Below the pieces are notes generated by a model. The model was given only the letters and a program-made list of their open reading frames with translations. It was not told where the DNA came from and did no database searches. The position numbers and the translations under genes were made by a program. A stretch of 64,000 nucleotides of DNA from Mycolicibacterium aubagnense (GTDB lineage: Bacteria > Actinomycetota > Actinomycetes > Mycobacteriales > Mycobacteriaceae): NCBI RefSeq assembly GCF_010730955.1, contig NZ_AP022577.1, positions 1,984,001 to 2,048,000 on the forward strand. Direction: 5' to 3'. Below are positions 9,857 to 18,762 of this stretch, in pieces; within the stretch, counting starts at the first letter, position 1, and every line of letters starts with the position of its first letter.

Positions 9857-10350
9857 CCAGAAGCTCACGTGCCCACGCACGATTTGAACCTGAGCCTATC
9901 CCGCGTATGCTATCGGCGGTACTTCGTCGCATGGTTGCTCACCATGCCGTCGCCGATTCGACTTGCACGAATCATCTGCAGCATGGTGGATGCCCCATGG
10001 CAATGCGAGTTCCGTCGTCCGTCGCTCGATGACGGTCGATCGAGCAGAGCCACCGATTTCGACACCCGATGACGCTGCGCTCCGTCAGGCCGACATCGAC
10101 GATCCGCAATGCAGCGCGCATCGCCGCATCGCCGACGGATTCGCGGTGACATCGGCCAAACAGAGGCCGCTCATCGAGACCGCGCCAATGCGCTGTTCGT
10201 TTCAAGCTGATCCTCAGCAACGCGGAATGTCATGCAATCGCGGATGTTCCGGTCAGCCGGATCGGTTCCGACCTCGAATCGGTCGACCATCCCGACGAAA
10301 CTCGATCGTGCACCGTTTGACCGATTCGCGGTCAAGGCAGGAGCGTCGCA
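9857..10350. other. Gene-free stretch
   Basis: No open frame here has a start site, motif or composition that supports a gene. The composition is lower in GC than the flanking genes in places. I see no tRNA, terminator or repeat that I can support. Confidence 0.4.
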
Positions 10351-10799
10351 ATGACGCCGCACGAACATCGCACAAGCCTGGCCGAACGCCGCCCAAACAG
10401 ACGCCGAGATTGCGTTTGAAGCCCAAGGCCCCACAGCGGATTCGTTGATGGCGCATGGTGGCCCCACACCAGCAACCTCAGCAACGAACTGCCCGACCTC
10501 TTGGCTGTGCTGTCCGTCCGCCTCGGGCGGATCGACCGCGTGCTGTACAAAGTCGACGAATGGTCGCAAGCTCCGACGAAACTCGCCACCGGCGGACGAC
10601 GGGTGCACCTCGACGGATACCGACGCCAGCCGCGGAACACGATCGAAATCGTCGGCCTCGACCGCGACAACATCGTGCTGCTGACGGTACCCGCCAACAC
10701 GGATGCGGCAGAGCCCATTCGGCGCTCATGAGCGCCGCGCTGCCCAACAACCGTTCAACGGTGTTGGACATCTTGACGACGGCTCAGCACGCCGACTAA
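10351..10799 (+). pseudogene. DUF5994 family gene, several frameshifts
   Basis: Pieces of one DUF5994 protein lie in order in different frames. MTPHEHRTSLAERRP starts at 10351. TPRLRLKPKAPQ then appears in another frame, followed after a shift near 10440 by GFVDGAWWPHTSNLSNELPD, which holds the family signature DGAWWP. LAVLSVRLGRIDRVLYKVDE, ATGGRRVHLDGYRRQP and NTIEIVGLDRDNIVLL continue in that frame, and the C-terminus (HSALMSAALPNNRSTVLDIL) is in yet another frame. At least three indels are needed to join them. The family is small and actinobacterial with no known function. An intact member lies at 11123-11614. Confidence 0.75.
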
Positions 10800-10877
10800 G
10801 GCTCCAGGATTTGTCCTGTGGCCCAATAGATTTGGATGCAAAGATCGCATTCATCAGGAAAAGAAAGTAGTAATCGC

Positions 10878-11081
10878 ATGACCGAAGGAACCGTGAAGTG
10901 GTTCAACAACGAAAAAGGCTTCGGCTTTATCGCCCCTGACGGTGGCGCGCCGGACGTTTTCGTTCACCATTCCGAGATCCAGGCCGGCGGCTTCCGCTCG
11001 CTGGAGGAAAACCAGCGCGTGAAGTTCGAGGTCACCGCGGGAACCAAGGGCCCGCAAGCCGTGGGCGTCACCGCTCTCTGA
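10878..11081 (+). CDS. cspA: Cold-shock protein, CspA family
   Basis: 67 residues, the standard length. It contains RNP1 (KGFGFIAPD) and RNP2 (VFVHHSEI) of the OB-fold cold-shock domain, with the usual start [17 protein letters not shown]. It binds single-stranded RNA/DNA and acts as an RNA chaperone. The ATG at 10878 gives the canonical N-terminus; upstream in-frame codons do not look coding. The ribosome-binding site is weak (AGGAAAAG), and the 5' leader is AT-richer than its surroundings, as in many cold-inducible csp genes. A strong terminator follows. Mycobacteria have more than one cspA-like gene, so the exact orthologue is uncertain. Confidence 0.93.
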   Translation: MTEGTVKWFNNEKGFGFIAPDGGAPDVFVHHSEIQAGGFRSLEENQRVKFEVTAGTKGPQAVGVTAL

Positions 11082-11091
11082 GACAGCACTG

Positions 11092-11139
11092 AACCCTTGG
11101 ATTGATACGGAGTTATCCCCTATCAATCCAAGGGTTTTT
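11092..11139. terminator. Intrinsic terminator between convergent genes
   Basis: A 16-base perfect stem (AACCCTTGGATTGATA, 11092-11107, pairing with 11121-11136) encloses a 13-base loop and ends in five T. It follows cspA by 10 bases, and the stop codon of the convergent DUF5994 gene lies inside the right arm, so it likely serves both strands. Confidence 0.85.
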
Positions 11140-11614
11140 CCAAAATCCGCTGCCGCCGCGCGGCGGTCAATATTTCCTCCGCGGTCTGCAGCATCGTGTC
11201 TTCGCCGCGACGTGGCTCAACCGGTAGGCCAGCCGCGCGCCGCAACACCATGTTGGCCAATGCGCTGTTGGTTGTACTCGGCACGATAAGCAGATTCGCG
11301 CTCGCCTCGGACCCGCCAACGGCGATGATGTGTTGCGGCTTGGTGCGCCAGTCCCGCCAGTTGAGATTCGGGGGATTGTGTAGTGGCGACCAATTGAGGC
11401 CGACATCAACAACTTTCCCCAAGCGACTTTCCAGGACCCCGATCATGCCGGCCAATTCGTCGGCCAGGGCCGCGGTGTACGGCCACCACGCGCCATCGAT
11501 CCGACGGCCAAGATCGTAAGCCAGACATAGTCGAATCGGCTTCTCCGGCCGACGTCTCTGCGTGAGATACGCCATCAGGTCACCGCACAACGCGGAAGTA
11601 GATTGGCGCGACAT
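11123..11614 (-). CDS. DUF5994 family protein
   Basis: 163 residues. The family signature RRIDGAWWPYTAALADELAG (residues ~37-56) is clear. It is followed by a second block (NLNWRDWRTKPQHIIAVGG) and a Leu/Ala-rich helical C-terminus (SALANMVLRRAAGL). The function of the family is unknown. The gene converges on cspA through a shared terminator and has a decayed relative on the other side of cspA. The start at 11614 is the first available ATG; a second ATG at codon 14 is possible because neither has a strong ribosome-binding site. Confidence 0.75.
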   Translation of the reverse strand: MSRQSTSALCGDLMAYLTQRRRPEKPIRLCLAYDLGRRIDGAWWPYTAALADELAGMIGVLESRLGKVVDVGLNWSPLHNPPNLNWRDWRTKPQHIIAVGGSEASANLLIVPSTTNSALANMVLRRAAGLPVEPRRGEDTMLQTAEEILTAARRQRILEKPLD

Positions 11615-11760
11615 CTCATTGATGAATCCTTACGTCGATGCCGCGACTACCTCACCGCCAGCATGGCGATCGGTAATCACACGACTCCCATCACCAACGC
11701 TACGCCGCGCCCATACACGCGGCTCCGACACATACCCCGGAGTCGCCGTAGACTCGGGTG

Positions 11761-11928
11761 ATGGCGCCGAAATGCCCCCGATGCGGCAGCACCGGCATGT
11801 ATCCACTCTCCAGCACCAACCCGAGACCCGCCGCGTCCGGCGGGCGCCGATGGGAATGCGTTGATTGCGGCAAAAACATTTTCCGCAGTGGGCCCGATCC
11901 TGATCCGCCCCCATCAGTCGGCAAGTAA
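11761..11928 (+). CDS. Small zinc-ribbon protein
   Basis: A 55-residue frame reading MAPKCPRCGSTGMYPLSS..., with two CxxC knuckles (residues 5-8, CPRC, and 33-36, CVDC) spaced 24 residues apart. This is the classic layout of a zinc ribbon. The residues around them (RRWECVDCGKNIF) are typical of real zinc-ribbon proteins and unlikely by chance. It could be a DNA-binding adapter or a structural Zn protein; nothing assigns a target. No strong ribosome-binding site is seen (only GGGTG), so expression is uncertain. A hairpin (CAGTCGGC with GCCGACTG, 11915-11943) overlaps its end. Confidence 0.6.
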   Translation: MAPKCPRCGSTGMYPLSSTNPRPAASGGRRWECVDCGKNIFRSGPDPDPPPSVGK

Positions 11929-11958
11929 GAAACTCGCCGACTGATGAGAGCGGAGGCG

Positions 11959-12824
11959 TCAGTCGCCGTACTCCGCAGTCCCGTCTTCGAGCACCAACCG
12001 CGCGTTGCTGCCATCGGAACCGGCGGCTTCGGTCCGGAACACCGCGTGCCCGGCTCGGTGCGCCACACGGAGGTCGTCAGCGTCTCGCCGGGAAACACCG
12101 GTGAGGTGAAGCGCGCACCGACGGCCTTGATCTTGGCGGCGTCGCCGCCACCGAGTTCGGCGACCAGCACGCGCCCGGCGACGCCGTAGGTGCACAGCCC
12201 GTGCAGGATCGGCTTCGGGAAACCCGCGAGCGTCTGTGCGAACCACGGGTCGCTGTGCAGCGGGTTTCGGTCGCCGGAGAGCCGGTAGATCAGCGGCTGG
12301 TCCTCGGTGGTGGGAAGTGCGACGACCGCGTCGGCGGGGCGATCCGGGATCTCCGGTGCGGCCGCGCGCTCCCCTGGCTGTCCGCCGAAACCGCCCTCAC
12401 CGCGGATCACCGCCGTCGACCAGGATTCGGCGATCACGTTTCCGCTGTCGTCGGTGGCAGTGCCCTTGAACGTCAGGATGGCGTTCTTGCCCTCTCCCTT
12501 GTCCTGGATGTCGACCACCTCGGAGCTGACGTTGAACCGGCCCGCCGGCGGCAGCGGCGCGTGCAGCCGAATCTGCTGACTGCCGTGGAGCAGCTTGCCG
12601 AAGTTGAAACTTCCCACCTCACCGACGGCGCCCCACGCCGGGCAGGCGATGACCGCGTAGGTGGGCAGCACCTGCTGGTCGATGCCATGACTGTTCTCGG
12701 TGGTGAACGCCAAATCCTTGGTGCCGCAACCGACTCCGAGTGCATAGAGCAGGGTGTCGCGTTCGGTCCATTCGAAGGGCTGCGGTGCGGTCTTGGCTCC
12801 GATGGCATTGGGGTTGATCGGCAT
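11959..12824 (-). pseudogene. htdY: MaoC-family 3-hydroxyacyl dehydratase, one frameshift near the end
   Basis: A double hot-dog dehydratase starting MPINPNAIGAKTAPQPFEW after a GAGGGAG site. The hydratase-2 motif is present in the second half (RLSGDRNPLHSDPWFA, then HGLCTYGVAGR). At ~12045 (minus-strand reading ...WRTEPG) one C appears to be missing from a GGGC run. The expected C-terminus HAVFRTEAAGSDGSNARLVL continues in the next frame and ends at 11959, giving the usual ~289 residues. Without correction the frame runs on as unrelated sequence. In M. tuberculosis the htdY gene (Rv3389c) lies close to acrA1, matching this divergent pair, so identity is well supported although functionality is not. 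Confidence 0.75.
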
Positions 12825-12901
12825 TCGGCGGTTCTCCCTCAAGTCGGTGTGACAAATTCGGACCCTACGCGCTATTGACGTCGGCCCGCGACAGGTTCAC
12901 G

Positions 12902-14938
12902 ATGACTCGCATGCGATATGTCGTTACCGGCGGTACCGGGTTTATTGGCCGCCGCGTCGTCAGCCGGATTTTGGCTCTGCACGACGAAGCCACCCGGCCC
13001 AATTTCGGCACCGCCGAAGTGTTCGTTCTGGTTCGTCGGGGCTCGTTGGCCCGGTTCGAAGAACTGGCGTCGGAATGGGGTGACCGGGCGAAGCCGCTGG
13101 TCGGCGATCTCACCTCCGCAGATCTGGGCTTGACCGATCTGGCCGATCTGGGTCCGGTCGATCACGTGGTGCACTGCGCCGCGATCTATGACATGACCGT
13201 CGACGCCGCTACGCAGCAAGCCGCCAATGTCGAGGGCACCCGCGCCGTCATCGAGTTGACCCGCAGTCTCGGCGCCACGCTGCATCACGTCTCATCGATC
13301 GCGGTGGCCGGCAACTACCGCGGGATTTTCACCGAGGACGACTTCGACGTCTCGCAGGAGCTGCCGACGCCGTACCACCAGACCAAGTTCGAAGCAGAGC
13401 AACTGGTGCGCGCCACCCCCGGCCTGCGTCACCGGATCTACCGGCCGGCCGTCGTGGTCGGCGACTCCCGGACCGGCGAGATGGACAAGGTCGACGGGCC
13501 GTACTACTTCTTCGGGGTGCTGTCGCGACTGGCGGCGCTGCCCAAGTTCACGCCGATGATGGTGCCCGACACCGGCCGCACCAACATCGTGCCGGTGGAC
13601 TATGTGGTTGACGCCCTCGTCCATCTCATGCACGCCGACGGTCGCGACGGTCAGACGTTCCACCTGACGTCACCGAATCCCATTGGACTCAAGGACATCT
13701 ACCGTGGCGTCGCACGCGAGGCCGGCCTGCCGCCGCTGCGCGGCACGCTGCCGAAAGCCACCGCGGCCCCGGTGCTCAAGGCCACCGGCCGGGCCAGGGT
13801 GCTGCGCAACATGGCGGCAACCCAGCTGGGCATCCCCGGCGAGGTCCTCGACGTCGTCGACCTGGCACCGTCCTTCGCGTCGGACACCACCGTCGCGGCA
13901 CTGCAGGGCAGCGGCATCGTCCTACCCGAATTCGCCTCGTACGCACCGAAACTGTGGCGCTACTGGGCCGAACACCTGGACCCCGACCGGGCCCGGCGGG
14001 ACGACCCGCGCGGACCGCTCGTGGGTCGCAACGTGATCATCACAGGTGCGTCCAGCGGTATCGGACGGGCCTCGGCCATCGCCGTTGCCGAGCGCGGCGG
14101 CCGGGTGTTCGCGTTGGCTCGTAGCGCCGACGCGCTCGATGAACTCGTCGACGAGATTCGCCAATTCGGCGGCGAGGCCTACGCCTTCACGTGCGATGTG
14201 GCCGACGGCGGATCGGTGGAGCACACCGTCAAGGACATTCTGGGCCAGTTCGATCACGTCGACTATCTGGTGAACAACGCCGGCCGCTCGATCCGTCGTT
14301 CGGTGGTCAACTCGACCGACCGCTTCCACGACTACGAGCGCGTGATGGCAGTCAACTACTTCGGCGCGGTCCGGATGACGCTGGCGCTGCTACCGCACTG
14401 GCGAGAACGCCGCTTCGGTCACGTGGTCAACGTGTCGAGCGCCGGGGTCCAGGCCAACAGCCCGAAGTACAGTGCCTACCTGCCGAGCAAGGCGGCACTG
14501 GACGCCTTCTCTGAAGTTGTTGGTACCGAGACCCTTTCGGACCACATCACGTTCACCAACATCCATATGCCGTTGGTCGAGACCCCGATGATCGCTCCGT
14601 CCAAGCGACTGAACCCCGTGCCGCCCATCACCGCGGAGCATGCCGCGGCGATGGTGGTGCGCGGCTTGGTCGAGAAGCCGGCGCGGATCGACACACCCAT
14701 GGGAACGCTGGGCGATCTCGGAAATTACTTCACCCCCAAGCTGTCTCGCCGAATACTGCACCAGCTGTACCTGGGCTACCCCGATTCGGCAGCAGCCCGC
14801 GGCGTCACCGAAACTCCGCCGCCGGCCGACCGCCCACGCAACCCGCGACGGCCCAAACGGCCCATCTCGGTCAGCAGGGTCCGGGTGCCGCGGCCGGTCA
14901 AGACCGCCGTGCGCCTGATCCCCGGAGTGCACTGGTAG
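12902..14938 (+). CDS. acrA1: Two-domain SDR fatty acyl-CoA reductase (AcrA1-like)
   Basis: 678 residues with two reductase domains. The N-terminal extended-SDR domain begins MRYVVTGGTGFIGRRVV with a catalytic YHQTK near residue 160. The C-terminal classical SDR domain begins NVIITGASSGIGRASAIAVA (residues ~379-398) and has the catalytic serine in NVSSAG and YLPSK. This arrangement is that of the mycobacterial long-chain acyl-CoA reductase AcrA1 (Rv3391), used in fatty alcohol/wax or envelope lipid synthesis. The ATG at 12902 was chosen because of ACAGG upstream; a second ATG three codons on is possible. The C-terminal ~40 residues are basic and proline-rich. It is divergent from the dehydratase gene. 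Confidence 0.88.
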   Translation: MTRMRYVVTGGTGFIGRRVVSRILALHDEATRPNFGTAEVFVLVRRGSLARFEELASEWGDRAKPLVGDLTSADLGLTDLADLGPVDHVVHCAAIYDMTVDAATQQAANVEGTRAVIELTRSLGATLHHVSSIAVAGNYRGIFTEDDFDVSQELPTPYHQTKFEAEQLVRATPGLRHRIYRPAVVVGDSRTGEMDKVDGPYYFFGVLSRLAALPKFTPMMVPDTGRTNIVPVDYVVDALVHLMHADGRDGQTFHLTSPNPIGLKDIYRGVAREAGLPPLRGTLPKATAAPVLKATGRARVLRNMAATQLGIPGEVLDVVDLAPSFASDTTVAALQGSGIVLPEFASYAPKLWRYWAEHLDPDRARRDDPRGPLVGRNVIITGASSGIGRASAIAVAERGGRVFALARSADALDELVDEIRQFGGEAYAFTCDVADGGSVEHTVKDILGQFDHVDYLVNNAGRSIRRSVVNSTDRFHDYERVMAVNYFGAVRMTLALLPHWRERRFGHVVNVSSAGVQANSPKYSAYLPSKAALDAFSEVVGTETLSDHITFTNIHMPLVETPMIAPSKRLNPVPPITAEHAAAMVVRGLVEKPARIDTPMGTLGDLGNYFTPKLSRRILHQLYLGYPDSAAARGVTETPPPADRPRNPRRPKRPISVSRVRVPRPVKTAVRLIPGVHW

Positions 14939-14944
14939 AAACGA

Positions 14945-14982
14945 CGACACCTGGTCCGTGCCACCGCACGGACCAGGTGTCG
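14945..14982. terminator. Hairpin terminator between acrA1 and amt
   Basis: A perfect 16-base stem (CGACACCTGGTCCGTG, 14945-14960, with 14967-14982) and a 6-base loop separate two convergent genes. It has no T-run, as is common for actinobacterial terminators. Confidence 0.75.
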
Positions 14983-14993
14983 CGGTATCGAGG

Positions 14994-16238
14994 TCAGATC
15001 AATTCGTACGCCGGATCCCGGTGCAGGGTCGAGTCGATGCCTTCCTCCTCCGCTTCGGCGGAGATGCGCATGCCCATCATCTTCTTGATCGCGAGTGCGA
15101 TCACGAGGGCGACCGTGAAGGAATAGACCAAGACGGCTCCCGCCGCGACGGCCTGCTTGAGCAGCAGGTCCGCGCCACCGCCGTACAGGAGTCCGTTGAC
15201 GCCGTTGGGCATTCCCGAGCTGGCGAAGAATCCGATCAGCAGCGTACCGACGATGCCGCCCACGAGGTGCACGCCGACGACGTCAGTCGAGTCGTCGTAG
15301 CCGAACTTGTGCTTGAGGCCGATCGCGAACGGGCAGATCACCGCCGGAATGAACCCGACGAAGATGGCGCCGATCGGGGTCACCGCACCACAGGCCGGAG
15401 TGATGGCAACCAGACCGGTGATCGCGCCGGAGGCCGCGCCAATGCCGGTCACGTGACCGTCCTTGAACTTCTCCACCAGAAGCCAGCCCAGCGTGGCCGC
15501 ACACGTCGCGACGAATGACGTGACCATGACGATCGCGGCCGGCTTACCGGCGGACAGCGCCGATCCACCGTTGAAGGCATACCAACCCGCCCACAGCAGC
15601 CCGGCCCCGAGCAAGGTCAGCGGCACATTGTGGGGTCTACGCGACGTCCAGGTCGCCGACTTGCCGAGCACCAGCGCCACCGCCAGCGCCGCCGCGCCCG
15701 CGTTGATGTGGACGGCGGTGCCACCGGCGAAGTCGATCGCATGCAACTTATTGGCGATCCAGCCGCCCTTGGCCGTACTGGTCACCACACCGTCGGCCGC
15801 GAAAACCCAATGGGCGACCGGGAAATAGACCAGAACCGCCCATGCCGTCGCGAACGTCATCCACGCCGCAAACTTCATCCGGTCCGCCGCAGCACCCGAG
15901 ACGATCGCTACGGTGAGCGCCGCGAAGAGCGCCTGGAAAAGCGCAAACAAACTGACCGGCAGCCCGTTGATGGTGGTCATCGGATCCAAGAGGTCCTTCA
16001 TCCCCGCGAACTCGGTGAAGCTCCCGACGAATCCGCCGTACGAGGTGCCGAATGTCATCGAGAAGCCAAACAACACCCACAACACACCGACGACGGCCAC
16101 GGCGCCGTACGTCATCATCATCATGTTGGTCGAGCTCTTCACACTGACCATGCCGCCGTAAAACAATGCCAGCCCTGGGATCATGATGGTGAGCCCAATG
16201 ATGCAACAGAGCATGAATGCTGTTGTTCCGGTGTCCAT
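14994..16238 (-). CDS. amt: Ammonium transporter, Amt family
   Basis: 414 residues with about eleven hydrophobic segments. The Amt core is recognisable: MLCCIIGLTIMIPGLALFYG, the pore region NMMMMTYGAVAVVGVLW, FAGGTAVHINAG with the conserved pore histidine, and a C-terminal cytosolic tail ending DSTLHRDPAYELI. It imports ammonium across the inner membrane. The start at 16238 is fixed by a GAGGAGG site; a longer upstream frame lacks Amt character. It is divergent from the glutamine-synthetase-like operon, and the intergenic region holds GlnR-like half-sites, so nitrogen control of both is likely. Confidence 0.93.
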   Translation of the reverse strand: MDTGTTAFMLCCIIGLTIMIPGLALFYGGMVSVKSSTNMMMMTYGAVAVVGVLWVLFGFSMTFGTSYGGFVGSFTEFAGMKDLLDPMTTINGLPVSLFALFQALFAALTVAIVSGAAADRMKFAAWMTFATAWAVLVYFPVAHWVFAADGVVTSTAKGGWIANKLHAIDFAGGTAVHINAGAAALAVALVLGKSATWTSRRPHNVPLTLLGAGLLWAGWYAFNGGSALSAGKPAAIVMVTSFVATCAATLGWLLVEKFKDGHVTGIGAASGAITGLVAITPACGAVTPIGAIFVGFIPAVICPFAIGLKHKFGYDDSTDVVGVHLVGGIVGTLLIGFFASSGMPNGVNGLLYGGGADLLLKQAVAAGAVLVYSFTVALVIALAIKKMMGMRISAEAEEEGIDSTLHRDPAYELI

Positions 16239-16325
16239 TTCGCCTCCTCGCAGGTTCGTGAGCACATGACATGCCCGTCTCTGCACAGTAGACATCGTTT
16301 TCTTTGCGTAGACGCTACGTTGCAC

Positions 16326-16364
16326 GTAACAAACTTGTGAACGACCCCGTAACGCCGAAGTTAC
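16326..16364. promoter_or_regulatory. GlnR-like binding half-sites
   Basis: GTAAC (16326) and GTGAAC (16337), then GTAAC (16349) and GTTAC (16360), occur at 11-12 base intervals in the 205-base gap between amt and the synthetase gene. The second pair (GTAAC-6-GTTAC) fits the AC-n9-AC core of actinobacterial GlnR boxes; the first pair is one base out of register. GlnR controls amt clusters of this kind in mycobacteria. Binding here is inferred. Confidence 0.5.
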
Positions 16365-16443
16365 GTCGCCACTGTTGCAATACCCATGGCAACTGTGTCT
16401 ACTTTTAAGAAACATTGATTCTCATCAGTAGTCGGGAGTTGGC

Positions 16444-17784
16444 ATGACGACGAAACCCAAATCACTTGCGGCGCTGGCCGAACAATCGGGGACCAAGTTC
16501 ATCCTGGCGCTCTTCGTCGATCTCAACGGCAAGCCGTGCGCCAAGCTGGTACCGGTCGAAGCGGTCGACGAACTGGCCACCAATGGTGTCGGATTCGCCG
16601 GCTATGCGGTCGGCGCGATCGGCCAGGAGCCAAGAGATCCCGATCTGATCGCAATTCCCGATCCGGCGTCCTTCACCCCGATTCCGTTTGTCAAAGAAGG
16701 CCTGGCCCTTGTGCATTGCGACCCGCACGTCAACGGCGCACCGTGGCCATTCGCCCCCCGCAACATTCTCAAGGCGATGATCCAGCAGGCGGCCGATGCC
16801 GGATTCGAGCCCTGGATCGGAGCCGAGGTCGAGTACTTCCTGCTCAAACGCGACGCCGGCGGTGCACTGGTACCCGCGGACGACCAGGACACCGCAGCCC
16901 AGCCGTGTTACGACGCCCGCAGTGTCACCCGGATGTACGACCATCTCGCGTCGATCAGCACCGCCATCAATGGGCTCGGCTGGGGCAATTACGCCAACGA
17001 CCACGAAGACGGGTCCGGCCAGTTCGAGCAGAACTTCAATTACGCCGAGGCGCTGACGACCTGCGACCGCGTCATCACGCTGCGTTACCTGCTCAATGTG
17101 ATGGCCGCCGAACGGGGCATGATCGCGACCTTCATGCCAAAACCGTTCGCAGACAAGACCGGCTCCGGTCTGCACATGCACATCTCGCTCACCAGCGGAG
17201 GTGCTCCGGTGTTCCCCACCGAGCCCCCGGAGGACAACCGCGGCCTCGCGATGTCCGCAACCGCGTATTCGTTCATTGCGGGCATCCTCGATCACGCCTG
17301 CGCGATGCAGGCCGTGATCGCACCAACGGTCAACTCCTACAAGCGAACCGGCGCTATCTCGACGGCGTCGGGCGCATCCTGGGCGCCCCGTTTTCCCACC
17401 TACGGCGGCAACGACCGCACGCACTATGTCCGGGTCCCCGACAACAGCCGAATCGAACTGCGCGGGGGCGACGGCTCGGCCAACCCCTACCTGGCCGCGG
17501 CGGTTGCACTCGCCGCCGGGCTGGACGGCGTCAAGCGGGCCGCCGACCCCGGCGCCCTGGGCACGGGACCAAGGCAGGAACGACTCCCCGCCACCCTGTT
17601 GCACGCGATCGAACGGTTGGAGACCGACCAGGTGATGACGGGCGCACTGGACGCGGCCATCCCACCAGGCTCCGACACCCCCAGTGTCGCTGCATATTTC
17701 GCCCGTCTGAAGAAGACCGAATTCTGGGACTGGCACTCAGCGGTCGGCGCCTGGGAACACGAGCGCTACCTCACCGCTTTCTGA
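16444..17784 (+). CDS. glnT: Glutamine-synthetase-family enzyme (GlnT/GmaS-like)
   Basis: 446 residues, shorter than GlnA1 and matching type III glutamate-ammonia ligase or gamma-glutamylmethylamide synthetase. Motifs seen are the N-terminal beta-grasp (FILALFVDLNGKPCAKLVPV), the metal-binding GAEVEYFL, FEQNFNYAEAL, the ATP loop TFMPKPFADKTGSGLHMHIS and the glutamate-site NSYKRTGAISTASGASWAPR. A GGGAG site precedes the ATG. The gene leads a run with glxB, glxC, glxD and an FAD oxidase. In the N-methylglutamate route a GmaS-type ligase joins an amine to glutamate and the MgsABC/GlxBCD proteins rearrange the product. The true amine (ammonia, methylamine or other) is not decided by sequence. Confidence 0.85.
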   Translation: MTTKPKSLAALAEQSGTKFILALFVDLNGKPCAKLVPVEAVDELATNGVGFAGYAVGAIGQEPRDPDLIAIPDPASFTPIPFVKEGLALVHCDPHVNGAPWPFAPRNILKAMIQQAADAGFEPWIGAEVEYFLLKRDAGGALVPADDQDTAAQPCYDARSVTRMYDHLASISTAINGLGWGNYANDHEDGSGQFEQNFNYAEALTTCDRVITLRYLLNVMAAERGMIATFMPKPFADKTGSGLHMHISLTSGGAPVFPTEPPEDNRGLAMSATAYSFIAGILDHACAMQAVIAPTVNSYKRTGAISTASGASWAPRFPTYGGNDRTHYVRVPDNSRIELRGGDGSANPYLAAAVALAAGLDGVKRAADPGALGTGPRQERLPATLLHAIERLETDQVMTGALDAAIPPGSDTPSVAAYFARLKKTEFWDWHSAVGAWEHERYLTAF

Positions 17785-17850
17785 GAAACCGCAACAAATC
17801 CTCTGTCGGCCAACCATATCCGGCCGCGACGAGAAAGGAACAGTACAACC

Positions 17851-18762
17851 ATGTGCGGAATCGTAGGGTTGCACCTGCGCAACCCCGAGCTGTATCCCAG
17901 GCTGGGTGCACTGTTGACCGGCATGCTGACCGCCATGGAGGCGCGCGGCGCCGACTCGGCCGGGATCGCTGTATATGGCAATCCGCAGTGGTCACCAACC
18001 GGGCAGAGCACCATCTCCCTGATCGACGTCGGCGCGTCGCCTGAACAGGTTGCGAAGGCGATCGGCGCTCGCCTGGAAACCGAAATCACCGTCATTGCCC
18101 GCGATGTGACCTGCCTCGTGTCAGCAGACACCACGCCCGAGGCGCTGCTTGCAGCCGCCAAGGAGGTTTACCCACATGCTCTCGTCGGCGGATTCGGTGA
18201 GGACGTGGCCGTGTTGAAAGGTGTCGGCACGCCCACGTCGCTGGCGGTCAGCTGGGGGCTGGCGGACGCACACGGCTGGCAAGGGGTCGGCCATACCCGC
18301 ATGGCCACCGAGTCGGCAGTCACCCCCAGCGGCGCACACCCGTATGCGGTGGGCCCGGATCAGTGTCTGGTTCACAACGGTTCGTTCGCCAACCATGCCG
18401 GCATCAGGCGCGAGCTGCGGGCGGCCGGCGTCGAATTCGACTCCGAGAACGACACCGAGGTCGGCGCCCGCTTCGTGGCTCACAAGCTGGCCGCGGGATC
18501 TGATGTCGAAGGCGCGCTGACCGATCTGACCACGACATTCGACGGCTTCTACACCCTGCTGGTCTCCAACAAAGACAGCTTCGCGATCGTGCGTGACGCC
18601 ATCGCGTGCAAGCCCGCGGTGATCGCGGAGACCACCGACTGGGTTGCCATGGCATCGGAGTTCCGTGCCCTCGCGCATCTGCCCGGAATCGCGGACGCCC
18701 GGATATGGGAGCCCGAACCCGAAGTGGTCTACGCCTGGAGCCGAGAGGCGGTACCGGCATGA
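17851..18762 (+). CDS. glxB: Class II glutamine amidotransferase subunit (GlxB/MgsA-like)
   Basis: 303 residues beginning MCGIVGLHLRNPELYPRLG. Cys2 becomes the N-terminal nucleophile of the Ntn-hydrolase fold after Met removal. Further family blocks are MEARGADSAGIAVYG, GHTRMATESAVTPSGAHPYA and CLVHNGSFANHAGIRREL. It corresponds to the amidotransferase domain of glutamate synthase made as a separate subunit, and supplies the ammonia/amine-transfer half reaction. AAAGGA lies upstream of the ATG. It overlaps glxC by four bases, implying a stoichiometric complex with GlxC and GlxD. Confidence 0.9.
   Translation: MCGIVGLHLRNPELYPRLGALLTGMLTAMEARGADSAGIAVYGNPQWSPTGQSTISLIDVGASPEQVAKAIGARLETEITVIARDVTCLVSADTTPEALLAAAKEVYPHALVGGFGEDVAVLKGVGTPTSLAVSWGLADAHGWQGVGHTRMATESAVTPSGAHPYAVGPDQCLVHNGSFANHAGIRRELRAAGVEFDSENDTEVGARFVAHKLAAGSDVEGALTDLTTTFDGFYTLLVSNKDSFAIVRDAIACKPAVIAETTDWVAMASEFRALAHLPGIADARIWEPEPEVVYAWSREAVPA

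Noticed and set aside
9868..9900. Possible tRNA T-arm (TTCAAATC on the minus strand)
   Set aside because: The flanking bases do not form a 5-bp T-stem and no acceptor or anticodon arm is found.
12875..12901. Earlier start for acrA1
   Set aside because: The extra nine residues lack conservation features and a ribosome-binding site; the Rossmann motif starts right after the chosen ATG.
16536..18044. 502-codon frame over the synthetase gene
   Set aside because: Arg/Pro-rich shadow of the true gene; no motif.
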